From contig CAYPGR010000004.1 in the NCBI GenBank assembly GCA_964410505.1, positions 21,670-85,669 of the forward strand: 64,000 nt of DNA, in the 5' to 3' direction. The stretch is from UBA1361 sp041656375. Lineage in GTDB: Bacteria; Bacillota_I; Bacilli_A; RFN20; CAG-826. A program made the translations under genes and the position numbers. The notes beneath the pieces are model-generated. The model was given only the letters and a program-made list of their open reading frames with translations, was not told the DNA's origin and did no database searches. Positions 34,991 to 43,345 of the stretch are shown here, in pieces; within the stretch, counting starts at the first letter, position 1; each line of letters opens with the position of its first letter.

Positions 34991-35923
34991 GTGTTTAGTG
35001 CCTTAAAAGAATTTATCGAGCGTCACGAAACCATTACTATTTTTTCTCATGTCTATCCCGATGGTGATGCGCTTGGCAGCATTGTTGGGCTCCAAGAATT
35101 AATCAAGACTAATTATCCATCGAAAACCGTTTATGGAATAGGGGCTGTCGTTGCCCCTTTTTCACAAATTATTGGCGAATTAGACGTGATTGGTGATGAC
35201 CTGATTAAGAATAGTGGCGCGCTCGTAATTGATGTTGCAAATGGTGACCGGGTATTTGATCAACGGTTTAAGCTTGCCAAAGAATCCTTTAAACTCGACC
35301 ACCATCTGTTTGTGGAAAAGTTTACAAATGATGAACTTGTGATTACGAATCGCATTGCGACGGCTGAAATTATTGGCGAGTTTATGATTGCCGAGAACTT
35401 AAAAATTAATCCCCTTGGTGCCACGGCCCTTCTTTTGGGCATCATCACCGATTCAGGACGTTTTATGTATGATCTAACGTCCGTGATTACCTTTGAAGTC
35501 GTTGCGCGACTAATGGCATTTCACGCGGATTTAAAACTTATCAATTCCGTTTTATCACAGCGGAAAATTGATGGTTTAAAACCCCGTGGCCATTTTATGC
35601 TAAATTATGAAACTTATGAAAATGTGATTTATATTATTGTTGATAACCCAACGCTTAAAGCGTTCAATATTGCCCCAAATCAAGGAAGTATGTTTGTTAA
35701 CACTTATGCTGGGATTGAAGGTTATGACTCTTGGGCAACCTTCTTAATTGAAGAAAATGGTGCCGTCTTTGTTGAGTTACGTTCAAGATCCCGCAATGTG
35801 CAAAAAGTGGCAACGACCTTTGGTGGTGGCGGCCATTTAAAAGCGAGTGGTTGTCGTTTAGAAAATAGAGCCAAGATTGACGATGTCATCCAAGCTCTTT
35901 CGAAAGCCGAGGATTTAAATTAA
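34991..35923 (+). CDS. nrnA: DHH phosphoesterase NrnA (nano-RNase / pAp phosphatase)
   Basis: 310 aa starting at GTG 34991. DHH domain motifs are SHVYPDGDALGS, DHHLF and ITDSGRF; the DHHA1 domain ends with GGGGHLKASG. Family members degrade 2-5 nt RNA and dephosphorylate pAp. The adjacent cysQ-like gene, which overlaps by one base, has an overlapping pAp phosphatase activity, so the pair looks like a module for nucleotide end-products. Confidence 0.9.
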   Translation: MFSALKEFIERHETITIFSHVYPDGDALGSIVGLQELIKTNYPSKTVYGIGAVVAPFSQIIGELDVIGDDLIKNSGALVIDVANGDRVFDQRFKLAKESFKLDHHLFVEKFTNDELVITNRIATAEIIGEFMIAENLKINPLGATALLLGIITDSGRFMYDLTSVITFEVVARLMAFHADLKLINSVLSQRKIDGLKPRGHFMLNYETYENVIYIIVDNPTLKAFNIAPNQGSMFVNTYAGIEGYDSWATFLIEENGAVFVELRSRSRNVQKVATTFGGGGHLKASGCRLENRAKIDDVIQALSKAEDLN

Positions 35924-36702
35924 TGTACAAACGTGAAATTGAAGCGGCGATTAAGGCAGGCCTTATCGCTAAAGATATTATTATGCACTATTATCGTTCC
36001 ACTTTTGAAGTGGAAATTAAAGATGACCAGTCCCCAGTAACAATTGCCGATCAAGAAGCGGATCTAGCAATCCGTCAATATCTTGCCCCTCTTTTTCCAA
36101 ATTATCATTTCTTAACGGAAGAAGGCGTCGATAATTTGGAGCGCTTAACGGCCGATTATGTATGGATTATCGATCCACTTGATGGGACAAAAGATTTTAT
36201 CAATCGTGATGATGAATTTACGACATGTATTGCGCTTTCTTATCAAGGTGAAATCGTTGTAGGGGTGATTGTCGCCCCGGTGACGGGCCGTGTCTTCTTC
36301 GCTAGTAAAAATGGCGGTAGTTTTGAACGACTCCCAAATGGCGAAAATCGTCGTTTACAGGTGAGTGACAGGACCCAAAACATTACCATCTCAGCTTCAC
36401 GCTATCACCGTCGCCCGATTGAAAATGATTACCTTGAACGGAATAAGGATTTATTCGCGAAGGTGGTCACGCTTGGCTCAACCTTAAAGGCCATTGCGAT
36501 TGCGAGCGGGGAAATCGAAATGTTTTATCGCGGCAGTGCCGGTACCAAAGAATGGGATGTGGCTGCTGCCGATATTATTGTGACTGAAGCAGGAGGACTC
36601 TTTATCGAGCCCGATGGTAGTAAAATAAAATATAACAAAAAAGATGTCCAAAATCGAAAAGGTTATATCATTGTTAATCGTAAGGAGAATATTCGTTTAT
36701 GA
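35923..36702 (+). CDS. Inositol monophosphatase-family phosphatase, CysQ-like
   Basis: 259 aa. Lithium-sensitive phosphatase motifs are EEG (metal), DPLDGTKDFI and WDVAAADIIVTEAGG. Closest in pattern to 3'(2'),5'-bisphosphate nucleotidase CysQ, with SuhB-like inositol phosphatase as the alternative. The neighbouring nrnA favours a pAp-related role. It overlaps the next lipoprotein gene by 4 nt. Confidence 0.85.
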   Translation: MYKREIEAAIKAGLIAKDIIMHYYRSTFEVEIKDDQSPVTIADQEADLAIRQYLAPLFPNYHFLTEEGVDNLERLTADYVWIIDPLDGTKDFINRDDEFTTCIALSYQGEIVVGVIVAPVTGRVFFASKNGGSFERLPNGENRRLQVSDRTQNITISASRYHRRPIENDYLERNKDLFAKVVTLGSTLKAIAIASGEIEMFYRGSAGTKEWDVAAADIIVTEAGGLFIEPDGSKIKYNKKDVQNRKGYIIVNRKENIRL

Positions 36703-38174
36703 AGTTAAGACGATTCGTACTATTCCCGCTTTTAGCCATCGTGCTCATTAGTTGCAATCGTCATACATCAAGCGAACCAATCAGTGTTCCGCTTACGTAT
36801 GATGTTTATCAAGATGAAGAATATAGTGCTGTCGTGGATGAAGAAGGTTTTACGCTTATCGATTTCTATGGCTTAAATGATTATCATGGGGCACTTGAAT
36901 ATAATGTTGAAGATCGGATGCCGGGTATTGCGCGCCTCAACCAATTTTTAAAAACGGAGCGGGATAAAAATCCGGGTGGCACTGTCTTAATTGCTAATGG
37001 TGATATGTGGCAAGGAAGTGCCGATTCGAACATGACAAGAGGCAAGATTGTTAATCACGCCTTAAATCATATGGGATTTGCAGCCTTAACGCTTGGTAAT
37101 CACGAATTTGACTGGGGAATCGATCTTATTAAAGCAAATAAACTTGATTCAAATTTCCCATACCTTGGTTCAAATATTATCGACAAAGAGTCACGTGAAG
37201 TGATTGACTTTGTTGATCCATCGCCGCTGATTGAACGCGATGGCGTTAAAATTGGGATTATCGGAACGATGGGAAGTGATTTAAAAACAACCATCCAAAC
37301 AAGTTACGTTGAAGATCTCGAATTTGATATTTTAACGACCTATGTTGAAAGCGAAGCCGCGCGGTTACGGGAAGCAGGTGCGAACTTAATTATGCTGGCG
37401 GCCCATGATACGTGGGTATCTAACCTCACACCAGACCGCCGGTCGTTAGTCGATGAAAAAATTGTTGATGTGGTCTTTACAGGCCATCAACATGCCCTCG
37501 ACAAACAACTCGTTAACGGCGTGCCCATTCTTCAAACAAGAGGTCGAGGACGCGATGTCATGCACGCGCAACTTGGGTATAATAAACTCACCCAGGAAGT
37601 CAAACTTGTAAGCAGCGACGTGATTGAAAATATTCATGAAAAAGAACTAATAGAAGATGAAGTGAGTGCCTACATCTATAACTATTTCTATGAGCAATAT
37701 GGCATTGAAGCGATCAAGAACGAAGTTTTAGGGACGCTGATAAATAAAGATATGACAAGAAGTTCAGTCGCCAAACTGGTCGTTGAAGCGATGACCAAAG
37801 CTTATCCTACTGCGGTTGGAGCCCTTCACAATGTTAATGGCGGTATTCGCGCTGAATTTAGCGTGGGAGACATTACGTATAACGATGTTTATAGTGCTTT
37901 CCCGTTTGATAATGAACTATATTTAATTACACTTTCGGGGCGTCGATTACAAAGCCTCATGAGCGCTAGTGGAAACTTTGCCTACTACTTTACCCTTGGG
38001 TATGAGGATGTTGATCCAAGTGCGATGTATCAAGTAGTCACCATTAGTTTTGTTTACGAACTTAATGGTTCACCCGTTAGCGGCCTACCCTACGAAAATA
38101 TGTTTACATATCCACGCGATATCGTCGCTGATTTTATCCGTGTTAATGAAGTTATAGATGGGAATCAATATTAA
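36699..38174 (+). CDS. 5'-nucleotidase/UshA-type surface lipoprotein, copy 1
   Basis: 491 aa. Signal peptide with lipobox LISC (Cys19). The metallophosphatase domain has FYGLNDYHGALE, NGDMWQGSADSN, LGNHEFDWG and GHQHA. A C-terminal 5'-nucleotidase domain follows (VGALHNVNGGIRAEF, FPFDNELYLITLSG). It should hydrolyse extracellular nucleotides for salvage. Paralogous to the next gene, which it overlaps by one base. Confidence 0.9.
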   Translation: MKLRRFVLFPLLAIVLISCNRHTSSEPISVPLTYDVYQDEEYSAVVDEEGFTLIDFYGLNDYHGALEYNVEDRMPGIARLNQFLKTERDKNPGGTVLIANGDMWQGSADSNMTRGKIVNHALNHMGFAALTLGNHEFDWGIDLIKANKLDSNFPYLGSNIIDKESREVIDFVDPSPLIERDGVKIGIIGTMGSDLKTTIQTSYVEDLEFDILTTYVESEAARLREAGANLIMLAAHDTWVSNLTPDRRSLVDEKIVDVVFTGHQHALDKQLVNGVPILQTRGRGRDVMHAQLGYNKLTQEVKLVSSDVIENIHEKELIEDEVSAYIYNYFYEQYGIEAIKNEVLGTLINKDMTRSSVAKLVVEAMTKAYPTAVGALHNVNGGIRAEFSVGDITYNDVYSAFPFDNELYLITLSGRRLQSLMSASGNFAYYFTLGYEDVDPSAMYQVVTISFVYELNGSPVSGLPYENMFTYPRDIVADFIRVNEVIDGNQY

Positions 38175-39754
38175 TGAAAAAAATAAGTTTTTTAATCCTT
38201 GCCTTGTTAGTGAGCGGTTGTACCCCAACTTCTAGTGCAAGTAGTGATGCAATCACAAGTTTGCCGTCAGAAAGCACAAGTGAGACTAGTAGCAGCCAAT
38301 CCTCAAGCGAAGGATTAACCACAAGTGATATCACTTCAACAACTGAATCCTCCTCCCTCACTAGTAGCGAAGAAAGTTCAATCCCTAGTTCAAGTGAAGA
38401 TACTAGAACAGGAATGAGGAAATTGAATTTCTATGGAATCAATGATTTCCATGGTGCGGTAATCGAGTCAAGTACTGAACCGGGCATCTTTAAGTTAGGG
38501 AGTTATTTAAAAACCCAATACGCGAAAAATCCTGAAGGATCAATTTTTATCAATGCTGGTGATTTTTGGCAAGGAAGCGCTGACTCAAATATCAATAAAG
38601 GCGCTTTTTTAACTGAAGCGATGAATGTTTTGGATTTAGATGCCTTTACCCTTGGTAATCACGAATTCGACTGGTTTGATGTGGCGATTGAAGCAAATAA
38701 AGCACGCGCTTCTTATCCCTTTTTAGGGGCGAATGTCATCAAAAAGGAAACCAACGCGATTGCAACGAACCTTGTCCACTATGATGACACCTTTAAAGCG
38801 AGTGTCATTGTCGAAAAAAATGATGTAAAAGTTGGGATTGTTGGAACAACAGGATCAACCCTCGAGGGCTCAATTTTAGGTACCTCCATTGCCCCTTATT
38901 CCTTTAATCCAGTAGATACTTATATTCGCAGTGAAGTCGCAAACTTGCGGGCGCTTGGCGCAGATGTGATTGCGTTAAGTACCCATGATTCACTTTATGG
39001 TTCAATAGGTGAATATACAGGGATTATCAATGATCGCTTAGTCGATGTTATTTTTACTGGCCACGCCCATGCGCAACATAATGAAAAAATAAATGGTATT
39101 CCAGTCTTACAAACGAATGGTTATGGCAAACAAGTTATGGAAGTTGATGCTTTTTATGACTTTGACGAAAAATCCTTCTTGGTTGAAGCAACTCGACTCC
39201 AAACCGCAAATATCATTAAGGAATTTAGTGAAGATCAGGAACTTCTTAATCTATTTAATGAGGATTATTTAGATGAAATAAGTATTATAAAAAATGAAGT
39301 TGTCGGGACATTAACGACAGATATTTCGAAACCAGGCCTTGTGAATATGGCCAATCAATTAATGTTTGAATTTGCTTCTTCTGATTTCGGGCTCACTGAT
39401 GTGGTTGCTGTTCATAACCTTGGGGGCGTCCGTGTGGATTTTGGCTTACCTGCGGGTGAAGTGACATATGGTGACATTTATCGGGCTTTTCCGTTTGATA
39501 ATGAAGTGATGATTATTGAAAATATGAGTGGATCTGAAATTGCGAGTTTTATAGGAAGATCCAATTATTCTCTCCCTGCAAAATCGACACTCCTTAGTTC
39601 TAAAATGTATAATTTAGTGACCATTGATTATCTGAGTTTTTATGAATATTCTAATACCATAAATTATGATCAAACACATACCCATCAATTTGTAAGGGAG
39701 ATGGTTGCCGATTTATTCCGTGCTGAGCAAACGATTAATGGATCTAGCTATTAA
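38174..39754 (+). CDS. 5'-nucleotidase/UshA-type surface lipoprotein, copy 2
   Basis: 526 aa. Lipobox VSGC (Cys16) is followed by a ~60-residue Ser/Thr-rich linker, then the same domain order as copy 1 (FYGINDFHGAV, NAGDFWQGSADSN, LGNHEFDWFD, GHAHAQHN, FPFDNEVMIIEN). The extra linker probably spans a surface layer or glycocalyx and could be glycosylated. The two copies look like an old tandem duplication with specialised substrates. A terminator follows. Confidence 0.9.
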   Translation: MKKISFLILALLVSGCTPTSSASSDAITSLPSESTSETSSSQSSSEGLTTSDITSTTESSSLTSSEESSIPSSSEDTRTGMRKLNFYGINDFHGAVIESSTEPGIFKLGSYLKTQYAKNPEGSIFINAGDFWQGSADSNINKGAFLTEAMNVLDLDAFTLGNHEFDWFDVAIEANKARASYPFLGANVIKKETNAIATNLVHYDDTFKASVIVEKNDVKVGIVGTTGSTLEGSILGTSIAPYSFNPVDTYIRSEVANLRALGADVIALSTHDSLYGSIGEYTGIINDRLVDVIFTGHAHAQHNEKINGIPVLQTNGYGKQVMEVDAFYDFDEKSFLVEATRLQTANIIKEFSEDQELLNLFNEDYLDEISIIKNEVVGTLTTDISKPGLVNMANQLMFEFASSDFGLTDVVAVHNLGGVRVDFGLPAGEVTYGDIYRAFPFDNEVMIIENMSGSEIASFIGRSNYSLPAKSTLLSSKMYNLVTIDYLSFYEYSNTINYDQTHTHQFVREMVADLFRAEQTINGSSY

Positions 39755-39774
39755 TTGATCTATGTATTTTTCTT

Positions 39775-39805
39775 AAAAAAGAGGCCTACCCTAGACCTCT
39801 TTTTT
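39775..39805. terminator. Bidirectional terminator
   Basis: AAAAAAGAGG pairs with CCTCTTTTTT across an 11-nt loop. It lies between the convergent lipoprotein (+) and NifU-like (-) genes. Confidence 0.75.
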
Positions 39806-39824
39806 ATATCACGTTGGGGATTAA

Positions 39825-40061
39825 TTAAACAAGCATGACACCAAGGACACCGGGAACTTCTTCCATAAGTAGTTCCTCTATGCCGTATTCAAGGGTTTCA
39901 TCGACAAACGCACAGCCATCACAAGCACCAGTCATTTTTATGTAGACAAAACCATCTTCATAGCGGACAAATTCTATGTCTCCACCATGGCTTCGAATAT
40001 ATGGTTTGATGCGGTTTAAGAGCACCTTAATCGTGTTTTCAGTGTGTAGTAAATCTTCCAT
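39825..40061 (-). CDS. NifU C-terminal domain iron-sulfur scaffold
   Basis: 78 aa from ATG 40061 (MEDLLHTENT). Motifs are RIKPYIRSHGGDIEFV and GACDGCAF with the CxxC that holds a transient Fe-S cluster. The stand-alone Nfu domain delivers clusters to apo-proteins such as the ferredoxin, Nth and MiaB encoded here. On the minus strand a TGT-extended TATACT lies 6 nt before the ATG with no SD, so I reject the longer upstream frame and suggest a leaderless mRNA. Confidence 0.88.
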   Translation of the reverse strand: MEDLLHTENTIKVLLNRIKPYIRSHGGDIEFVRYEDGFVYIKMTGACDGCAFVDETLEYGIEELLMEEVPGVLGVMLV

Positions 40062-40203
40062 GGCAATAGTATAACAAATGTGGGTTGTAATTTCATAAAA
40101 TACATCTATAAAAATTGGATTTACGTTCATTTAGCGGCGATGATTTCTCCGACATCATTTAAGTGGATAAATTTGATATCATTGAAGAGAAAAGAGGACA
40201 AAT

Positions 40204-41205
40204 ATGGAAATCTTTAAAGCAGGTCAAATTCATAACTTAACGTTAAGAAACAAAATTATGATGGCTCCGATGTGTATGTATGAAAGTGATGCTAGTGGTG
40301 TCGTGAAACCGTTTCATATGGCCCATTATGTAGCGCGTGGATATGGCGGGGTCGGCCTTGTTATTCAAGAAGCAACAGCGGTATTGAAAAATGGCCGCAT
40401 TAGTGCGAATGATCTTGGCATCTGGGCTGATGAACACGTTGAAGGACTCAAAAACCTCGTCTCTTTCGTGCATACGTCTGGGGCAAAAATGGGGATTCAA
40501 CTTGGACATGCAGGCCGAAAATGCGGGGTCCAGCATGATCGTATAATAGCCCCAAGTGCGATGGCATTTAGTGACCGTTATGCTACCCCAGTCGCTCTTG
40601 ACAAAACGGAAATTGAACTTATTATTAAAGCCTTTGGGAATGCTGCAAGACGGGCCATCGTCGCCGGTTACGATTATATCGAAGTGCATGCCGCACATGG
40701 GTATTTGATTAATCAATTTCTCTCCCCTTTAACGAATAAAAGAACCGACGATTATGGCGGTTCATTAACCAATCGCGTCCGTTTTCTAAAAGAAATATTA
40801 CTCGAAATTCGTCAATACTGGTCTGGCCCAGTTGCAGTCCGGGTGAGTGCTGAAGAATATAGTGAAAATGGTCACCATCCGCTAGATACAGTTAAGGTAT
40901 TAGAAGAAGTCCGCGATCTGATTGATATTGTTAATGTATCATCTGGGGGTGTCGTTCCAGTTGTTCCACCTGTTTACCCAGGATACCAAATTCCTTTTGC
41001 GAAAGTCATCAAGGAAGCGGGTTTTAAAGTAATAGGTGGTGGCCTCCTTGAAGGGGTGCCGATGATGAATCAAATCCTCAAAGAAAAACAATTTGATTTC
41101 ATTTATTTGGGACGGGAACTATTGCTTAATCCCTATTTTGTGATTAAAGAAGCCAAGAAAATAGATCATGAACAAGCATTAAATGCATATAAACGTGGTT
41201 TTTAG
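40204..41205 (+). CDS. Old yellow enzyme family NADPH:flavin oxidoreductase (YqjM-like)
   Basis: 333 aa. The FMN-binding TIM barrel is recognisable from APMCMYESD with the YqjM-type Cys (residue 24), HAAHGYLINQFLSP, TNKRTDDYGG and the C-terminal YLGRELLLNPYF. It reduces electrophilic alkenes, often in oxidative or electrophile stress. Followed by a glutathione peroxidase family gene. SD AGAGG. Confidence 0.92.
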   Translation: MEIFKAGQIHNLTLRNKIMMAPMCMYESDASGVVKPFHMAHYVARGYGGVGLVIQEATAVLKNGRISANDLGIWADEHVEGLKNLVSFVHTSGAKMGIQLGHAGRKCGVQHDRIIAPSAMAFSDRYATPVALDKTEIELIIKAFGNAARRAIVAGYDYIEVHAAHGYLINQFLSPLTNKRTDDYGGSLTNRVRFLKEILLEIRQYWSGPVAVRVSAEEYSENGHHPLDTVKVLEEVRDLIDIVNVSSGGVVPVVPPVYPGYQIPFAKVIKEAGFKVIGGGLLEGVPMMNQILKEKQFDFIYLGRELLLNPYFVIKEAKKIDHEQALNAYKRGF

Positions 41206-41254
41206 GTGAAATTTGTCATAATCATTTATGAGAGAAAATGGAGGATGATTCACA

Positions 41255-41782
41255 ATGAAAAACTCAATTTATGACCTGAGTGTCAAGCGTGTCGACGGTA
41301 GTGAACAATCATTAAAAGCGTACGAAGGAAAAGTCTTATTGATCTTTAACTCTGCCACTAAATGCGGCTTTACGGTCCAATATGATGCGATTGAAGCCCT
41401 ACACGAAAAATACCATGGTCAAGGGTTAGAAGTGCTTGATTTTCCATCCAATCAATTCATGAACCAAGCACCAGGCACAAGTGAACAAATTGCGACTTAT
41501 TGTCGAGTAACCTTTAATACAAAATTTGAAACTTTTCAAAAAATTAATGTAAATGGTAAAGATCAAAGTCCGCTTTTCGCCTTTTTAAAAGCAGCGCAAC
41601 CACAAGACTTTCCCCTACGGAAACGCTCCTTTATTCAAAAACTATTCCGCAAAAAAGAAGATATCTCTTGGAACTTTACAAAATTTTTAGTGGATCGACA
41701 AGGTCATGTTGTTAAGCGATATGCGCCCCGGATCAAGCCCGAAGATATGGAAGCCGATATTGTCACACTGTTACAGAAGTAG
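41255..41782 (+). CDS. Glutathione peroxidase family (thiol peroxidase, BsaA-like)
   Basis: 175 aa. NSATKCGFT carries the peroxidatic Cys37; FPSNQF supplies the Gln (residue 67), with Ser in place of the frequent Cys; SWNFTKF supplies Trp and Asn. Another Cys at about 84 is in the position of a possible resolving residue. It probably uses thioredoxin. It forms a stress pair with the OYE gene. Confidence 0.92.
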   Translation: MKNSIYDLSVKRVDGSEQSLKAYEGKVLLIFNSATKCGFTVQYDAIEALHEKYHGQGLEVLDFPSNQFMNQAPGTSEQIATYCRVTFNTKFETFQKINVNGKDQSPLFAFLKAAQPQDFPLRKRSFIQKLFRKKEDISWNFTKFLVDRQGHVVKRYAPRIKPEDMEADIVTLLQK

Positions 41783-41798
41783 TTACAATTTATCATAA

Positions 41799-41824
41799 AA
41801 AAAGCTCACGATATGTGAGCTTTT
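41799..41824. terminator. Terminator downstream of the peroxidase gene
   Basis: 10-bp stem AAAAGCTCAC/GTGAGCTTTT with a 5-nt loop. Before the insertion described next it probably also ended the converging tRNA operon. Confidence 0.8.
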
Positions 41825-41825
41825 A

Positions 41826-41889
41826 TTTTGTGGATGGTGCCCGGGGCCGGACTTGAACCGGCACGGTGTCGCCACCGCAGGATTTTAAG
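41826..41889. repeat. Left 64-bp att-like direct repeat (tRNA-Leu fragment)
   Basis: Identical over 64 bp to 43082-43145. It holds the 3' portion of tRNA-Leu on the minus strand from the anticodon loop onward; similarity stops at 41890. It cannot make a tRNA because the 5' half is missing. Confidence 0.95.
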
Positions 41890-42049
41890 ACTGTTGGTTA
41901 TTCGCAACTTCAAAAAATAGCAAACTTAACCAAACCACAAAATATATCGCATTTAAAACAATTTACAGTCTTAATTTGTAGAAGAACAAATTTCTAATGT
42001 TTGATTAAGTATGTTAAAATAAAAATACTATGTATTTGAGGAACACCAA

Positions 42050-42868
42050 ATGTTTAAAGAATTTTTGAATGATCGTGTAGATCTACCTAAACTAAAACGT
42101 TTTGCAATTTTAGGCAACTCTAAAACCAACGACTTTGAGAGAAAATTAGATTATTTAATTAATGTTGCGGAAAAAGAAAATTGGGATCAAACCGACATTC
42201 ACACTGGAAGGAAAAATTCCACCATTTTTTATTATATTGTTCATACGTTTGATCGAATTCATACTCAAAAAAAGATCTATTTTGACGATAATTATGAAAA
42301 TTCCTTTTTCAACACAGGTTTGATGGACAGTCAAGGCAATGAAATTCTCGGTCACTTTACTAAATCCACCTTTCACAAGGAAGGAGATGCTTCTAGTAAC
42401 TATTGGTATTTTAAAGCTTTTCTAAAGTCAAATGATAAGGACTTTGTTCGACTTTGTAAAACAAAGCCGGAACCCGCAACCTATTTTGATGACTACAACG
42501 AATTATATTTTGATCCAAAATTAAATATTGAAATAAATTTCGATCATATTTATGACGATAATTTCATTCGATTACCCGATTCATTAAAAACATTAGACAA
42601 GGAAATGGCTAGAATGGTTTTTGATGGATTTCTTTCATTCACAAAAAAGAAGATTATTAGAAACAACCGTATACCGGTCCCTCAATTTTACGATAATAAA
42701 ATAACCTTTTTAATCCCCGTCAAAATATTTGACAAGGATACTGTTGTAATTGCATTAGAAAAAATCAACAATAGCTATATAGCAAATACTGTTTTAACAA
42801 TGGGCATGGCTTACAACTGCGCGCGGCTAATAACAAAGCCCGAAAGCAATTGGCTGCTTATTGACTAA
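42050..42868 (+). CDS. DUF3825 family protein, cargo of the tRNA-Leu element
   Basis: 272 aa. The pattern fits my memory of DUF3825: FNTGLM, then WYFKAFLKS, TYFDDYNELYFDPKLNIEINFDHI, the basic KKKIIRNNRIPVPQFY, and the C-terminal segments NSYIANTVLTMGMAYNCARL and PESNWL. No membrane segment or signal peptide is visible, so it is probably cytoplasmic. Function of the family is unknown to me; some members carry RNA-binding-type domains. Codon use is noticeably more AT-rich than in neighbours. SD GAGGA, a TGT-extended TAAAAT upstream, and a private terminator make it an autonomous unit, which fits a moron-like cargo or defence gene. Confidence 0.75.
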   Translation: MFKEFLNDRVDLPKLKRFAILGNSKTNDFERKLDYLINVAEKENWDQTDIHTGRKNSTIFYYIVHTFDRIHTQKKIYFDDNYENSFFNTGLMDSQGNEILGHFTKSTFHKEGDASSNYWYFKAFLKSNDKDFVRLCKTKPEPATYFDDYNELYFDPKLNIEINFDHIYDDNFIRLPDSLKTLDKEMARMVFDGFLSFTKKKIIRNNRIPVPQFYDNKITFLIPVKIFDKDTVVIALEKINNSYIANTVLTMGMAYNCARLITKPESNWLLID

Positions 42869-43018
42869 TTATTTGTATTTTTGTTTACAATAAAAATAAT
42901 ATTTGATAGTATTAATACATCATCAGTTAAACAACAATATAAGACATTAAAATAATTAAAATAATTTATACTGATGATAAAAATACATACGACTCTTACA
43001 TATTACAAACACATAAGG

Positions 43019-43046
43019 GAGCATCAAACAATTAGATGCTCTTTTT
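43019..43046 (+). terminator. Terminator of the DUF3825 gene
   Basis: Stem GAGCATC/GATGCTC with a 9-nt loop and a T5 run. Confidence 0.8.
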
Positions 43047-43060
43047 CTTTTTTTAAAAAA

Positions 43061-43085
43061 ACAAGCCGTTAGGCTTGTCTTTTTT
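43061..43085. terminator. Bidirectional terminator at the tRNA-proximal end of the element
   Basis: Stem ACAAGCC/GGCTTGT with GTTA loop, A-run on the left and T-run on the right. It now terminates the minus-strand tRNA operon and lies on the element side of the right repeat. Confidence 0.75.
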
Positions 43086-43145
43086 GTGGATGGTGCCCGG
43101 GGCCGGACTTGAACCGGCACGGTGTCGCCACCGCAGGATTTTAAG
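43082..43145. repeat. Right 64-bp att-like direct repeat (within tRNA-Leu)
   Basis: Identical to 41826-41889; runs from the T-rich flank through CCA and up to the anticodon loop of the intact tRNA-Leu. Confidence 0.95.
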
Positions 43146-43177
43146 TCCTGTGCGTCTACCTGTTCCGCCACCTGGGC
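43091..43177 (-). tRNA. tRNA-Leu (UAA)
   Basis: 87 nt class II tRNA with variable arm. Anticodon loop CTTAAAA gives TAA, T-loop TTCAAGT, CCA encoded. The acceptor stem has an A5-C68 mismatch. Last gene of a five-tRNA operon and the target of the integration described above. Confidence 0.95.
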
Positions 43178-43184
43178 ATCTAAA

Positions 43185-43259
43185 TGGTCTCCCGTGTAAG
43201 ACTCGAACTTACGACCCTTTGATTAAAAGTCAAATGCTCTACCACTGAGCTAACGGGAG
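43185..43259 (-). tRNA. tRNA-Lys (UUU)
   Basis: 75 nt; acceptor CTCCCGT/ACGGGAG, anticodon loop CTTTTAA gives TTT, CCA encoded. Confidence 0.95.
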
Positions 43260-43262
43260 ATT

Positions 43263-43338
43263 TGGCTGGGGCACCTAGATTCGAACTAGGGAGATGACAG
43301 AGTCAAAGTCTGTTGCCTTACCGCTTGGCTATGCCCCA
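43263..43338 (-). tRNA. tRNA-Gln (UUG)
   Basis: 76 nt; acceptor TGGGGCA/TGCCCCA, anticodon loop CTTTGAC gives TTG, G discriminator, CCA encoded. Confidence 0.95.
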
Positions 43339-43345
43339 ACACGGA

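Larger units (their letters stand above)
41826..43145. mobile_element. Small integrated element or remnant at the 3' end of tRNA-Leu(UAA)
   Basis: Two perfect 64-bp direct repeats (41826-41889 and 43082-43145) enclose about 1.2 kb. The right copy is the 3' part of an intact tRNA-Leu(UAA), from the anticodon loop to 9 nt past CCA. The left copy is a detached tRNA fragment. This is the signature of tyrosine-recombinase integration into a tRNA gene. The interior is clearly more AT-rich than the flanks and encodes one gene (DUF3825), its terminator, and a replacement terminator for the tRNA operon. No integrase is present, so the element is either decayed or mobilised in trans. Confidence 0.85.

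Noticed and set aside
37190..37205. CACGTG-containing sites as parS
   Set aside because: The CACGTG occurrences I checked (for example near 37193, 22470 and 32260) lack the flanking TGTTT/AAACA arms of parS and lie inside unrelated genes.
40243..40716. 157-codon minus-strand frame inside the OYE gene
   Set aside because: Shadow of a strongly conserved coding sequence; no start signals and an implausible composition (rich in Cys, His and Met).
41835..41889. Second tRNA-Leu gene
   Set aside because: Only the 3' portion from the anticodon loop onward is present; the 5' half is replaced by unrelated AT-rich sequence. It is an att duplication, not a functional tRNA.
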